A DNA stretch of 64,000 nt from Cryptomeria japonica. Taxonomy: Eukaryota; Streptophyta; Pinopsida; Cupressales; Cupressaceae. Shown piece by piece: positions 48,064 through 59,877 of the stretch. Numbering within the stretch: the first letter of the stretch is position 1; each line of letters starts with the position of its first letter. Where the stretch lies: the NCBI RefSeq assembly GCF_030272615.1, contig NC_081408.1:406049389-406113388 (forward strand). Reading direction: 5' to 3'. A program made the translations under genes and the position numbers. Below the pieces are notes generated by a model. That model saw only the letters and a list, made by a program, of their open reading frames with translations. It was not told the DNA's origin and did no database searches.

Positions 48064-48663
48064 GATCTGATTTCAGTTTGGATCACTTACGAGTGTAATC
48101 AAGGGAAAAGAGCTCTGAGAAGATCTGGAACCCAAAATTCCTTATAACCTAATTTACTAACTCTGTTCATCTGAAGAAAGCAAAAATGTTAACAAGGCAC
48201 CTAATAGCCTAAAACGTGCTCTCATCTTTACTCCAAAGTAAATATTGACCAAACTATAAAATACCTATAAATGACTATTCTGAATTAGTATCTAACTCTG
48301 AATCTGAATATGAATTTAAAGGATCTAGTGATTCTAGAGAGAGTTCTATCTTTTTCTCTTGTAAGCCAAACTTTATTCATAAACTACCTTATTTCAAAAC
48401 TAAAGGCTTCTAGGCTTACTCATCCTTAACAAACTGCCATTGAAAAAAGCTTATGATCATCACATATTAATTATTATCTAGTATTCAAGCACCTTGAACT
48501 TGTGCACCCAAATTCTCACTGTAATTCTCATGATTTCCTCCATGTTGTTGATACTGAAAGTTTAACCTCTTAATTACGTCATAATCAAATACTAAAAATT
48601 AATATTTATTGCATATAGGTTATTTGCTGTGAATGTTAAAAAAAGAGGACTAAAGAAAGACAG

Positions 48664-51600
48664 TATAATGTCCCCTTCCTAAGGACAATCATCTCATAGC
48701 AGAGATTAGCCTATCACCGGGTTCCCGTATGCTAATACAGTGGATGGGGAGCCCATTCAAGGGGCTTGAGACCCTTTGGGGAGGTCAGGGAGGCATTTCA
48801 GAAGCTCAGAATCAGTCTCCTATTTTTTAGGAGGGGTTCCTATTTTTAAGGAGGGGACTGACAGTCAGCCTGTCGACCACCTGGAGCTAGTAGAGTGTGG
48901 TAGAAGACTTTATGAGCCATTTTGGATGATCAGTGGGGATCTCCTACTTTTTAGGGAAATCCCTATTTTTTAGGAGTTGACTGGCAATTGGCCTACTTCA
49001 CTTGAGCATCACCCTGATACTGGTTGCAGCTTTAGTTTTCAATTTGGAGGTAGGGTGATGACTGCAGAACAACAATTTTAAATATTAAAGTGTGAACTTA
49101 AATATTTTATTTTGAATAAATAAAAAGGCTTGATTAATTAAAGTTACTTTATATTATTTTAATAAAGTAAACAAAAGGGGGCCACCATGTAATGTCCCCA
49201 TTTTCTGGTTCTCTAGCAGTGTAGTTGTTGCTGGCTTTCTAGGTTTGTGTCACCATTTCAGGAGGGTAATTTGATGTTACCAGTGAGCTCAGATGGTTTA
49301 GAGAAGTCATATGATGCTTTCAGATGTTATTTCCAGCTTCCAGTTTGGGCTCCAAGATTCTTGGAGGGAGCGTCTATTTATAGTAAGTCGTCAGATTGGT
49401 TCCATATGTCATTATGTTTCATCAGGCTCACTCCAATGTGGTCAGATTTCAATTCCGATGCTTTCCGACAATTTTCATCAAATTGGTGCATTAATAGATT
49501 TTTTTAAGTATTTTACTAAGGTTGCAAAAAATTAATTAAAATATTTAAAATGCACCTTAGTGTGATAGCTTGTCAGAACTAGGGGAAGGAGTTTTAAATC
49601 TTGGAAGCAAAAAACAGGGACCTTGCATGTCGAATTTGCATCATTTTAATGAAAATATCATTTTTGGAGCTAAAAAGGAGTTTATTTTATAAGTGACTTT
49701 TTAAAGGGCTACTTGGGAGACATAAGTTGATGTTTCTTAATATTTATTAAAAGTGTCTCTTAAGTTGGTGACTAAAGTGGGGAAATAAAATAAAGTAAAA
49801 CTTTATTTATCCCACATTTGCCAGGCAAGATGGATCACTCCTTGAGGAAAGAATATATGGGCTCTTTGTATGCTTTTCCAGATATGCTGAAAATGACATG
49901 TGAAATACTGATCTTCTGGAGAAGATTGATTCTATAGGTTTGTGAGGACAAACACCCTCATAAGCAGCACTTCCTACGCTTTTGAAAGACAGTCTGGGAG
50001 GTTTGTGTGTTGCCATTCAGGTAGCACCATTGAGCTTCATTGGAGTTTTATGAGAACCAATTATCTGCAGATTTTTTAAGTAAATCCGCAAGAGCAGATT
50101 GAGAGGATAATTCAGTGAGCAGATTTGGAGATACAAAATCTGATATTTCCTTGTTTGAGCTGGCCGTACCCTTCTTGGCTGGCCGTACATCATAGAGGGG
50201 CTGCATTGGAAGTTGTGAGTGTGTTGGCTTCATTGAGATTGTGAAACTCTTCCATTGGTGGCACCCTAAACCAGTACAAATAGCTGCAAACATCCAGTAG
50301 CATTTGGCAACTTAATCCTTGGGGCAGCGAGCTGGATTTGAGAGCGTTTCATTGGCTGGACTTCCGAACAGCAGTTTGTCAAAGCCAATAACTTTTTTCT
50401 GGGTATGTTGGATTTAGATATTAGACCATATTTCATGCACTGGGTCATTGATATTTCAATGAAAAACTAAATATTGAAGCTGCTATTAAATTCTGGAATT
50501 TTCTGTGAGTTGCATTGAATTCTGCAAGTTAATTTCAGTTCTATAAAAGATCCCTATTTCCGGTGTTTAGTTGCCAGTTATTTTTGATTGGTCCTTTCAA
50601 AGCATTGCAAAGCAAACAAACTCAAAAACATATTCAATCATTGCAAACCAAAGAACAAAATACAAAATGGAGATATAAGGGTGGTCATTACACACCATGG
50701 ATAATGATGCCTAGGAGACTCAAATAAAGTTGTTTTAAAAAACAACATAAATAAAATTAAAGGGGTATGGAGGAAATTCAATCCACTTAGGAGAATTATG
50801 AAATAAAACATAAAGTATTTCCTTTTTAATTAAAGAATGGAACCCTAAAATGGATCGAACCTCTTGAGGAAAGAAAAGTAACTTTGGGATATGCATTCTT
50901 CATTCTTTTGGCAATGGAATTTGGAAGTTTTGGACGCTGGTTAAGAAAACAAGGGTTTTCAGCAGATTAATCAGGCTTTGGGAGTGGAAATTCTCAGAGT
51001 TTGGAGTGCCTACAGGAGTGGAAGATCACCCACAAAGTTATTCTTACAGGTTTCCATCAGCAAGGTTACAGGAAAAATTCATTTTCAGGCTGTTGGTGAA
51101 GAGAAATCACGAATCAGCAAGGATCAAGAGCAGGTTAAAAGGAGAAATTAGCAGACCTAGGCTATTTAAATCATACATCAGCATCCAAATGACTCTTTCA
51201 GCTGGCCGTACCATTTAGGGGTTATTTTCAGCCAAACCCTAGCTGGAACGTAGGGTTTCAGACCTCCAGGGAGGCTGATCAGTCCTCATATGAATCTGAT
51301 AATGCAGATCCAACCCGGGGGCATCATAATTAGCTGAAATTCCAAGCTCTTCAAGGTCAATTTGCTGTCCCAAAATTTGCATCAGAGTTATATCAACTGA
51401 TTAGGATATGTAACTATGAAATCCACTCAATAAAATCTCATAAGTTTCTTCTATTGTATGTGTATATTTGCTGTCCTATTTCCTTTCAGCGTTCTTTATT
51501 ATTGTATCTCATTTTCAATTCCAAAATCAGCAAAAACTCACAAAAAATCAGAAAAACAAAAAACAAAAAAATCACAAAAAATCATTGAAAAACAAAAAAA

Positions 51601-51676
51601 GACCAGCAAGCATCCAAATCAAAAGAAATTCACAGAAAAAAAAATCAGAAACGCAGATTTGGGGTGGGACACTACA
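48664..51676 (+). repeat. 5' LTR, split by a solo LTR
   Basis: Starts TATAATGTCCCCTTCC, ends GGTGGGACACTACA. 48664-49187 and 50698-51676 together make about 1503 bases; the first part matches 56494-56990, and blocks around 51140-51240 match 57005-57100. Confidence 0.88.
49188..50692 (+). mobile_element. Solo LTR with CACCA target duplication
   Basis: 1505 bp from TGTAATGTCCCCATTTTC to GGGTGGTCATTACA, with 7-bp inverted ends. CACCA precedes (49183-49187) and follows (50693-50697). Removing it restores the reading of the chromovirus LTR, as seen in the 3' copy (ATGGATAATGATTCCTAGGAG). No internal region, so it is a product of LTR-LTR recombination. Confidence 0.94.
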
Positions 51677-51677
51677 G

Positions 51678-51691
51678 TGGTATCAAAGCAC
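51678..51691 (+). other. Primer-binding site, initiator tRNA-Met type
   Basis: TGGTATCAAAGCAC, two bases after the LTR end ACTACA; one change from TGGTATCAGAGCA. Confidence 0.85.
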
Positions 51692-51727
51692 AGAATTTCC
51701 TGCCATCCTATGAACAAAAAACCTTTC

Positions 51728-53239
51728 ATGAGTGACAAAGAACTGCAGACCTATACCAAAAAGTACCACGTCCAATGGCAACCACCACAGATTTTAGAGG
51801 GTGAAACAGCTTCTAGTATTATTGGGATTCATAGGAAAGATTCCAGTGGCGGTGAGGGCAGTAGAAGTACCATGGCCAAACGGGATAAGGGAAGGGCTAG
51901 GTCAGTCAGCCCAAACACTAGGACTGAGAGGAAGTTTGATACCATGATGGATATCTTATCTTAGTTGTTGGGACAAATGACCAAGCAGAATCAGTCACAG
52001 GAGGATCAGTTACAGCACACCCATCGTACTAGTCAAACTAGCTAACACAGGGAGATAGTGGACTAAATAGTGGCTCCGGAGAGCACGTTACCACTACCAA
52101 TTCAGTACCAAGACCCTTACAGCCTACCTTGATTCCACGTGAGGAGGCTCCTACTCTACAAGGCTGAGAGCCTGAACCACAGATCTCTGCAGTCGAGGAG
52201 GCCCAACATCATTATATAGAGTATATGACTCTGCCACCAAAGGTCAGGGAGTTATTGACCCATGACCAGTTTATAGGACAGAAAAAACACAAGGCAGGTT
52301 CAGCTAGTAGAGCAAAATATAGGGCTTCGTATGGTCAAAGAGATTTTCAACAGGTTGTGGGCAAGTTGACCTTGCCACACTATGACGGATGGGATCGGTG
52401 TACAGCACGGGCTTGGGTGCAGAAGCTTGATAATTATTTGTCCTTGAGACCTATGACAGAGGAGGCGATTACGTTCAATACCTCGAATTTGGATGGTGTG
52501 GCTCATGAGTGGTGGTACCACGGTTTTGATTACTCTAGGACATCACTCGATCACCTCTTATGATGTGTTCACAAATAAACCAATCGATTGTTTTGACAAG
52601 GACCCAGAAATGTATTTTAGAGAGCTTGCACAGCTCAAGTAGTATGGATCCTTGGAGATTTACCTTGCTGATTTTCAAAGGTTGTCAGTGATGGTGTCCA
52701 ACATGTCAAAGAGGTGGTTAGTGGTACTTTCATGGAAGGACTTACCGAGCCCTTATGTGGATGGCTTAAGGCCTTTGATTCACCCACTTTACAGGAGGCC
52801 ATGAAGAAGGAAAAGAAGGCCCATAGCATGGAGCTTCCTGCCCCAACGAGTAAATTCTCATCAAAACCTTTTTTCCAATAATAAGGACAGAAAACCTTTT
52901 CATAAGACCACGGACCAGCAAAGGAAGCCTTTCCAAAAAAATGATGAGGAGACTTTGAATGACTTGAGACATAAGAAACTGTGTTTCAAGTGCAAGGAGC
53001 CATGGGATCCTAAACACAAATGCCCTTTAAAAGGGAAGGCTAACAAGATGGAATACTATTCAGCTGATGATACAAATTCAGAAAATTCAGATCAGCACAC
53101 TGAAACTTATGACAGCGAAGCTGAGAGTGCTTCCGAGGGTTCAGTGAAGGAGCAGGAAGATGCTAAACCCATGGCACAACTCCCTAGCATTCAGCATGAG
53201 GGGTCTTTCAGGATTCATGGAGTTATTAGTGGGCAGTGA
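51728..53239 (+). pseudogene. Chromovirus gag, broken
   Basis: Starts at ATG 51728 (MSDKELQTYTKK); a TAG at 51962 ends the first frame. The capsid-like core follows at about 52350-52740 (LPHYDGWDRCTARAWVQKLD; later YFRELAQLK and YVDGLRPLI). A zinc knuckle region lies at 52979-53030 (C-F-K-C-K-E-P-W-D-P-K-H-K-C), with a spacing common to Ty3 gag. The open frame 52955-53239 ends in a TGA just before the protease. At least three disruptions. Confidence 0.82.
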
Positions 53240-53713
53240 GTGATCACCTTACTGGACACAGGAGCTACACATGATTTTATTGATGAGGGGTTAGTGGCCA
53301 AGAGAGGACTCAAGGCCGAGGAATTTGAGGGATTCCGAGTGAAGGTAGCAAATGGGTTCACTCTAACATGTACCAGGAGGATTCCTAACTTGACTTTACA
53401 GCTTAATGATTATGTTTTTCAAGCGGACTACTATGTAGTGGATATAGGTGAGATGGACATTGTTTTGGGCATGAAGTGGCTTCATGCTATTGAGGAGTTC
53501 ACACTCAACCTACATAGCATAGAGATGAGGTTTGAGGTGAACGGCAAGAAACATGTACTGAGGGGGATGTCAGATGGTGGCTTATGCATGGTTTCCTTGA
53601 GAAGGATGGAGAGGTTGCTCAGGCATGCTCAGATTGAGTGGGCAGCGGTGTGTGTCACAATGCCTACAGCAGGTGAGCAGCAAAACCGAGAACATCCAAA
53701 AAATCTTAACTAA
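53240..53713 (+). pseudogene. Chromovirus aspartic protease
   Basis: The frame opens right after the TGA at 53237 with VITLLDTGATHDFID: the D-T-G active site of a retropepsin, then LGMKWLH (the second conserved region). It processes the polyprotein in intact elements. Gag and protease would read through in one frame if the stop were absent. A TAA at 53711 closes it just before the RT. Confidence 0.85.
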
Positions 53714-53730
53714 ACACAATAAGGTGTTTA

Positions 53731-54303
53731 GTGACACACCACCTAGTAGACCTAAATAGGGGAATAGAGCACATTATTGAGTTGGAGGAAGGGGCCAAAC
53801 CAATCATCATCACCCGATATACGCATCGAAAGCGGCTCAAGGATGAAATAGAGAAGACAATTAAGGAGCTACTCAAGATGGGTCACATTAAGCCTAGTAA
53901 GAGTCCATTTGCATCAGCGGTTGTATTGGTTAAAAAGAAAGATGGGACTCTTCGCATGTGCATCAACTACCGTGAATTGAATAAGAAAACAATTAAGAAT
54001 CGGTACCCCATACCTCACATAGATGAGCTAATTAATGAGTTAAATGGGGCATGTTTCTTCTCCAAGATCGATTTGAGATCAAATTATCATCAAGTACGGA
54101 TGAGAGAGGAGGGTGTCGAGAAGATAGCTTTCAGATGTCATTGTGGGCACTTCGAGTTCTTGGTTATGCCCTTTGGCTTAACCAACGCTCCAGCCACATT
54201 CCACTCCTCCATGAACAAGGTCTTCCAACATCAGTTCAGGAGGTTTGTTTTGATCTTCTTTGATGACATTTTGGTATTCAATCGAACTTGGGGGAGCATA
54301 TGA
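53731..54303 (+). pseudogene. Chromovirus reverse transcriptase
   Basis: Shows the ordered RT blocks: [70 protein letters not shown] and FFDDILVF (the Y-x-D-D box with F-F-D-D here). The frame breaks immediately after this box near 54295. The fingers and palm are all present; the connection continues in the next frame. Confidence 0.93.
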
Positions 54304-55085
54304 GACATTTAGATGAGGTGATTGGCATTTTGGAGAGGGAGTCCTTGTATGCCAAGGAGTCCAAGTGTGAGTTTGGGATGACAAAGCTGCTCTACTTGGG
54401 GCATTTTATCAACTCAGAGGGAGTCAAAGTTGATCCGAACAAGATTTGGGCTATCGTTGATTGGCCTCCACCCAAGAATATCACCCAACTTAGGGGATTC
54501 TTTGGACTTTGTGGTTTTTACAGATGCTTCGTCAAGGGGTTTTCACAACGGGCAACACCTCTCACAGATTTGGCGAAGAAAGGGGTCTTCATTTGGACAG
54601 AACAGGCACAACAGTGTTTTGATCAGTTTAAGCAATTGATGAGCTCGTGTTCAGTTCTTGCGATACCTGATTTCTCTCAGCCATTTGAGTTACAGTGTAA
54701 CGCCTCGGGAGAGGGAATTAGTGCAATGTTGATGCAAAATAAGCACCCTATAGCATTTGAGAGTTGGAAATTGAGGGGACTAGAACGGACTTACAACATA
54801 TATGACAAGAAGATGTTAGCCATCATGCATACATTGGCTAAGTTCGAGCAGTACTTGATAGGGAGTAAATTTGTGGTTAAGACGCACTGCATTTCCTCAC
54901 TCAACAGGGCCTCAATGACCATCAGCAAAAATGGGTGAGTAAGCTCGAGGCTTACGATTTCAACATTGCATATATGAAGCGCAAGAAGAACATTGTTGTC
55001 GATGCCCTATCCAGGAGACCCCATTTATGCTCAATTGGGGAGATTGCAGATGATTCGAGTGGGTTGATTACTACAGACTACACAG
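54288..55085 (+). pseudogene. RT connection and RNase H
   Basis: Starts HLDEVIGILERESLYAKESK with FLGH-type LYLGHFI, then LRGFFGLCGFYRCFVKGFS (thumb). The RNase H part reads FELQCNASGEGISAMLMQ, where the first catalytic Asp of the usual C-D-A-S is Asn, then YDKKMLAIMHTLAKFEQYL. After a frame change near 54930 the segment KKNIVVDALSRRP, typical of the end of RNase H, is read at 54985-55020. Confidence 0.88.
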
Positions 55086-55189
55086 TATGCTAAGGAGACA
55101 TGGGTCACCGGTATTATTGATGGGGCAGTACAGGATGACAAATACACTGTTGTAAATGATCTCATCATTTACAAAGGGAGGATTTTCTT

Positions 55190-55990
55190 AGTCCCAGGTT
55201 CAGAGATGAAGCGGCAGATATTGAGAGCCTTTCATGATGTACCTATGGCAGGACACCCTAGGTATTTTAATACCTATCGGCAAAATACGGGAGAGATTCA
55301 CTTGGAAGGAGCTCAAGTTAGAGGTCCTTAGATATGTGTGAGTGTCCCACTTGTCAACAGAATAATCAAGAGCACACTTTTCCAGCGGGGTTATTGCAGC
55401 CCCTACCCATCCCTAGTAGGAAGTGGGAGTGCATCTCGATCGATTTTATCACGGGCTTACCCAAAGCCTAGGGGAGAGATTGCATTTATGTTGTGGTGGA
55501 CAGACTTACGAAGTTTGCACACTTTTTTCCGATCACCACTACATTTATAGTAGTGCAGGTGGTCGAGTTGTTCTTTAGGGAGGTATTCAAACTTCATGGG
55601 TTGTCGAGGAGTATTGTCAACGACAAGGATAGCAGGTTCATGAGTCACTTTAGGCAAGAGTTGTTTAGACTCAGTGGCGCCGAGCTCACCCCGAGCATCA
55701 GTTACCACCCCCAGACTGATGGACAGACAGAGATTGTTAATAAGTGGGTGGAGGGATACCTTTGAAATTATATATCGAAGTAGCAAAAGGCATGGATTTA
55801 GTGGCTCTATTTATGCGAGTATTGCTACAATATGACGTGCCACATGTCCATTCAAATGTCACCCTTCATGGCGCTATATGGGTATGGCACGCCCAATGTT
55901 TTGGATTTGCTATTTGGCAATAGCAGAATGCCTAGCACCAAGGACCTATTACAAGACAGCCAGGCTATCATGAGGTCCTTGAAGGAGAAG
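55190..55990 (+). pseudogene. Integrase, broken
   Basis: The zinc-binding part is readable in pieces: HDVPMAGHP near 55235 and CPTCQQNN near 55340. The catalytic core shows the three acidic residues of the DD35E type: [10 protein letters not shown] (about 55435), VNDKDSRFMSHF (about 55620) and QTDGQTEIVNKW (about 55720). Several stops interrupt it (e.g. after EGYL at 55763). The segment LYGYGTPNVLDL near 55870 is also typical. Confidence 0.88.
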
Positions 55991-56065
55991 ATCTAGAAGG
56001 CACAAAATCAGCAAAAGCAATATGCTGATTAGCACAAGGTCGAGCATTCATTCGAGGTCCGCGAT

Positions 56066-56443
56066 ATGGTATACCTTATGCTACAGCCTCACCGACAGTC
56101 CACTCTCAAGAAGAGTGGAGTTGATAAGCTTAAGCCATGTTATTATAGACTGTTTAAGATCATCAAGCGTATTGGTGAGGTGACTTATGAGTTGGAGTTG
56201 CCTAGAGATAGCTGGGTACATAATGTTTTCCATCTGTCTCGCCTCAAGAAGGCGATTGGGCACAATGTGGTTCCTTCTATAGTGTTACCACCCCTTGATG
56301 AGAAGGGGAAATTGACTCTTGTCCCTACGGCCATCATTAATACCCGTGAGAGGAGATTGAGGCGGGTCATCAGGGAGTATTTGGTGAAGTGGAAGGATCT
56401 GCCAGTGGAGGATGCGACATGGGAGAATGAGCAGATTCTATAG
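56066..56443 (+). pseudogene. Integrase C-terminus with chromodomain
   Basis: Reads LKPCYYRLFKIIKRIGEVTY and HNVFHLSRLKKAIG, the GPY/F-like module, then RRVIREYLVKWKDLPVEDAT plus W-E, a chromodomain-like end. In chromoviruses this domain is thought to steer integration to particular chromatin. A single stop-free frame to 56443. Confidence 0.9.
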
Positions 56444-56479
56444 CATCTGGAGTTGAGGTTGCTTGAGGATAAGCAATCT

Positions 56480-56493
56480 TGGGGAGGGAGGAC
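56480..56493 (+). other. Polypurine tract
   Basis: GGGGAGGGAGGAC immediately before the 3' LTR start TGTAATG. Confidence 0.85.
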
Positions 56494-57100
56494 TGTAATG
56501 TCCCCTTCCTAAGGACAAACATCTCGTAGCAAGGATTAGCCTATCATCGATTTTTTCGTAGGCTAATATAGTGGATAGGGAGCCCATTCAGGGGGCTTGA
56601 GACCCTTCGGAGAGGTCACGGAGGCATTTCAAGAGCTCAGAGTCAATCTCCTACTTTTTAGGAGGGGTTCCTATTATTTTAGGAGGGGACTAACAGTAAA
56701 CCTGTTGACCACCTGGAGCTAGTGGAGTGTGGCAAAAGACTTTATGAGCCATTTTGGATGATTGGAGGGGATCTCCTACTTTTTAGAGGAACCCTATTTT
56801 TTAGGAGTTGACTAGCAGTTGGCTTGCTTCACTCGAGCATCACCCTGATACTAGTTGCAGCATTGATTTCCAGTTTGGAGGTAGGGTGGTGACGGCAAAA
56901 CAACTTTTAAATTTTAAAGTGATAACTTGAATATTTTATTTTGAATAAATAAAAGGGCTTGATTAAATAATGTTACTTTATAATATGGATAATGATTCCT
57001 AGGAGAAATTAGCAGGCGTCGGCTATTTACATCATACATCAGTATCCAAATGACTCTTTCAGTTGGCCATACCATTTAGGAGTTATTTCCAACCAAACCC
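56494..57100 (+). repeat. 3' LTR, internally deleted and interrupted
   Basis: Matches the 5' LTR from TGTAATGTCCCCTTCC to about 56995, then jumps (ATTCCTAGGAG to AAATTAGCAGG) to sequence matching 51140-51240. It breaks off after CAAACCC at 57100, where the 5' LTR continues TAGCTGGAACG. Confidence 0.85.
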
Positions 57101-58109
57101 TATAATGTCCCCTTTTCTAGCACTCTTTGTATGATGTTGTCGTTAGCCTATTTCTCCATGGTCTCGTAGGCTAACCAAGACTTTTAAGGGATCTTGATGA
57201 TATTTGGCCTAGGCAATTTCAATTACGGGTGATTCTGAGGTGTTTTGATTTGTTTTTGGGATACTTACTATTTATAGTAAGTCAATTGGGCCACGTCAAG
57301 ATCATCAATGGTTCATGAATAATATCCTATCAATGGATATTGATGATATTGAGTTGAGATTTTAATAATCATTTGCGATTATTAATTAATTTATCAATAA
57401 AGTTATAAGGTCAAATTAAAATATTTAACTTTATTGATGTGGAAACTTGTTGTGACTTATTTCACACATCGCCCCATTGCAAATGGGGACCCCCAGTTGT
57501 TTGTTTTTTAGGGTTTTGTCTTAGCTCTGCATTTCATAAGTCTTTCGTTGAGAGTTTAAGGTTAGGGTTTTTGAGAAGTCAACCGGAACTAAATAGAAAA
57601 TTCATGCTCTAAACACTATCAGGACATTGTCAAAGTGCTCCGAAGGTCTGAAGGACGAAGATCACAATTGCTTTGGGTCATTTCTAACAACTTTCTATTT
57701 TTAGGAATTCAGCTTTTTTGCTTTTTTTATTTTTGAAACTTTGGGACCAATCAGAGAAGCAACTTTTTTGGCTTGCTTTTTGCTTTTTTTTTTGTTTTTT
57801 GCTTTTTTTGAAAGTGGACCTAGGGTTTGCTCCCTTAGGTCATGACATCAGTGCCCATGACGTCGGAATCAAAAAATTATGTCTCTAAGGGTAAAAAGCA
57901 AGAAAAACGCTTCAGGCTAGGGTTTTGTTCCAGAAGATCCAGATGGCAGATCAAACATGAACATGGCGATAGAAGGAAGGTTGGAAGATGACACATGAAC
58001 CAATGACCAGACACAAGCTGAAGTTCGTCTTGTAGCCATTAAAATCGCCTAAGATTTGGACATGACAAAACTAAGATGAAATTCGCTTTGGCCAATCAAC
58101 AATCAAGTC

Positions 58110-59060
58110 CAAGAGAAGAATGGCCAGCACACTATGAAGTCCACCTTGATGGATTTGACATGGCACATGAATGGGTGAAGTCTGACCTGCCTAAAGAAAG
58201 GAATGGCCAAGCTTCCACAAAGTCCGCCCTACCTAAAGAACCTCCAAGTCCGCCATGGCCAAGCACAAGACAAGTCCGCCTTGTCCAAAGGCACTCAAAG
58301 TCCGCTACTTGAAAAGTAACGTGCCAAGAGAGCTTGAACTCCGACCTGCAGCAAGCAAGCATGTCCAAGACAAGTTCAAAGTCCGACCTGCACATAGAAA
58401 GGATGTCAAACCAAGCCTAAATTCTGCCAAGGAAGAGGTAGGAAGATTGTCCAATGAACCTCCAAATCCACCATGCTAAACAAAGGTGAAGTCCACCCCA
58501 AGCAAGGTAAAGTTGATCGTCCAAAGCATGAGTAAAGTCTGCTAGGCATGTAGAAAGCATGGCAAAGAAGCCATCAAGTCTGCCTTGTCCAAAGCATGGG
58601 TAAAGTCTGCCAAGAGGAAGGATGTCCAAACATAAGGTGAAGTTCGCTCTTGCACATGCCCAATCACCTCTAAAGTCCGACCTAGGCATATAAAAATGTC
58701 CAAACAAGTATCAAGTTCGCCTTAAGGTATGTCCAATGAGAGATGAAGTCTGCCTTGGTAAAATTGCACAGATTGAGCATGGCAAAGACTATCTAAAGTC
58801 TGCCTTAGAAGAAGATGGGACATGGCATGAGGATTAAAAAGAAAGCATGGTCTAAACATTGGTTAAATCCGACCTCCCTTATGTCTAAACAAGATGAAAG
58901 TCCCCCTTGTCTAAGCATCTACAAGGTCCGCCTAGGAAAAGTTGAAGGTGGCAAGGTAAGAAAAGCAATCAAAGAGAAATGGCATAGAAATTAGAAAGTC
59001 TGCCTTGGCACTAGCACTCTCCAAGCCCGCCTATGGCAAGACGAGCACCAAGTCCCCCTA
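58110..59060 (+). repeat. AAGTCCGCC motif array in the leader
   Basis: About 27 variants of AAGTCCGCC (AAGTCTGCC, AAGTCCGACC, AAGTTCGCC) occur 20-60 bases apart in under 1 kb, often followed by TTGTCCAAAGCATG or a similar stretch. The spacing is not a multiple of three and the open frames across it are not conserved, so it is unlikely to be coding. Confidence 0.85.
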
Positions 59061-59877
59061 GATGGGAAGATGAAATGGCTAGCCAAATGATGAAATCTGG
59101 CTAGACATGAAGATAATCAAGTTCATCATGAGAAAGAGAAAAATGGATAGAGGAATAACAATTTCAACAAAGAAGCACATGAAATCAACCATTGAAGGGT
59201 CAATTGATTGAACGGGTTGGAAAATAAAGCTTGACACTTAAAATATTTTTAAATTGTTTCCAACACTTGAATTATTTTCGAAGGGAAAATAATTTCACTA
59301 CTTTGAAAAAAATTCGAAAAATTCAACACTTACGAAAATTTTGGAATTTGAGAGAAGGATCTAGAAGGTTCCTTGTTTCTGAGAAAAATAAAACTTTCCA
59401 TTTTGGAAAAGTTAAAACAAGTCCAAGTTCGATGAATAACAATAAGTTCAAAAAAAAAAACATGGAGCCTCTAAAATCAAAATCCCTAGCTCTATATCTA
59501 TTCAACTAGTCACTTTCAAATTCATTATTCAAGTTTGAAGATTGGAGTTCGATTGAGAAGAAGGTTTCTCTCTCTCAAGATTATTGAAGGATTGGTTTTG
59601 AAGAAGAATTTTTGAAGGGATAAAATTTTATAAGTGTTGGAAGACAAGAAACAAAGTGCTTTTTCTAAGTTTAAGACAGAATTTTCAGTTTTAAAGGTAG
59701 ATTTTCAGTCACAAGAGCAAGTTTGAAGGTCCAGAATCGAAGTCTGACTAATTGCTTACACCCTCCTTCTCTCTTATTCATTCATTTCATGAATTTTACC
59801 AAATACTTGGCCAAATTCTTCCATTTTCAGGCTGATTTTTCACAATAATATTGAATTTTTATGTCTCTTGTAGGTTA

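Larger units (their letters stand above)
48664..57100 (+). mobile_element. Ty3/gypsy chromovirus with nested insertions
   Basis: 5' LTR 48664-51676 (about 1.5 kb without the nested solo LTR), primer site at 51678, gag, protease, RT, RNase H, integrase and a C-terminal chromodomain to 56443, a polypurine tract and a 3' LTR from 56494. Domain order and chromodomain place it in the chromovirus branch. Numerous stops and frameshifts show it is inactive. The 3' LTR has an internal deletion and is interrupted at 57101 by another element, so the right edge is not visible. Confidence 0.92.

Noticed and set aside
51458-51727. Start of gag upstream at 51458
   Set aside because: The frame would begin inside the 5' LTR and cross the primer site; ATG 51728 is the first sensible start.
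58076-58707. Open frames across the AAGTCCGCC array as a repeat protein
   Set aside because: Motif spacing is not in multiples of three and frames differ between units.
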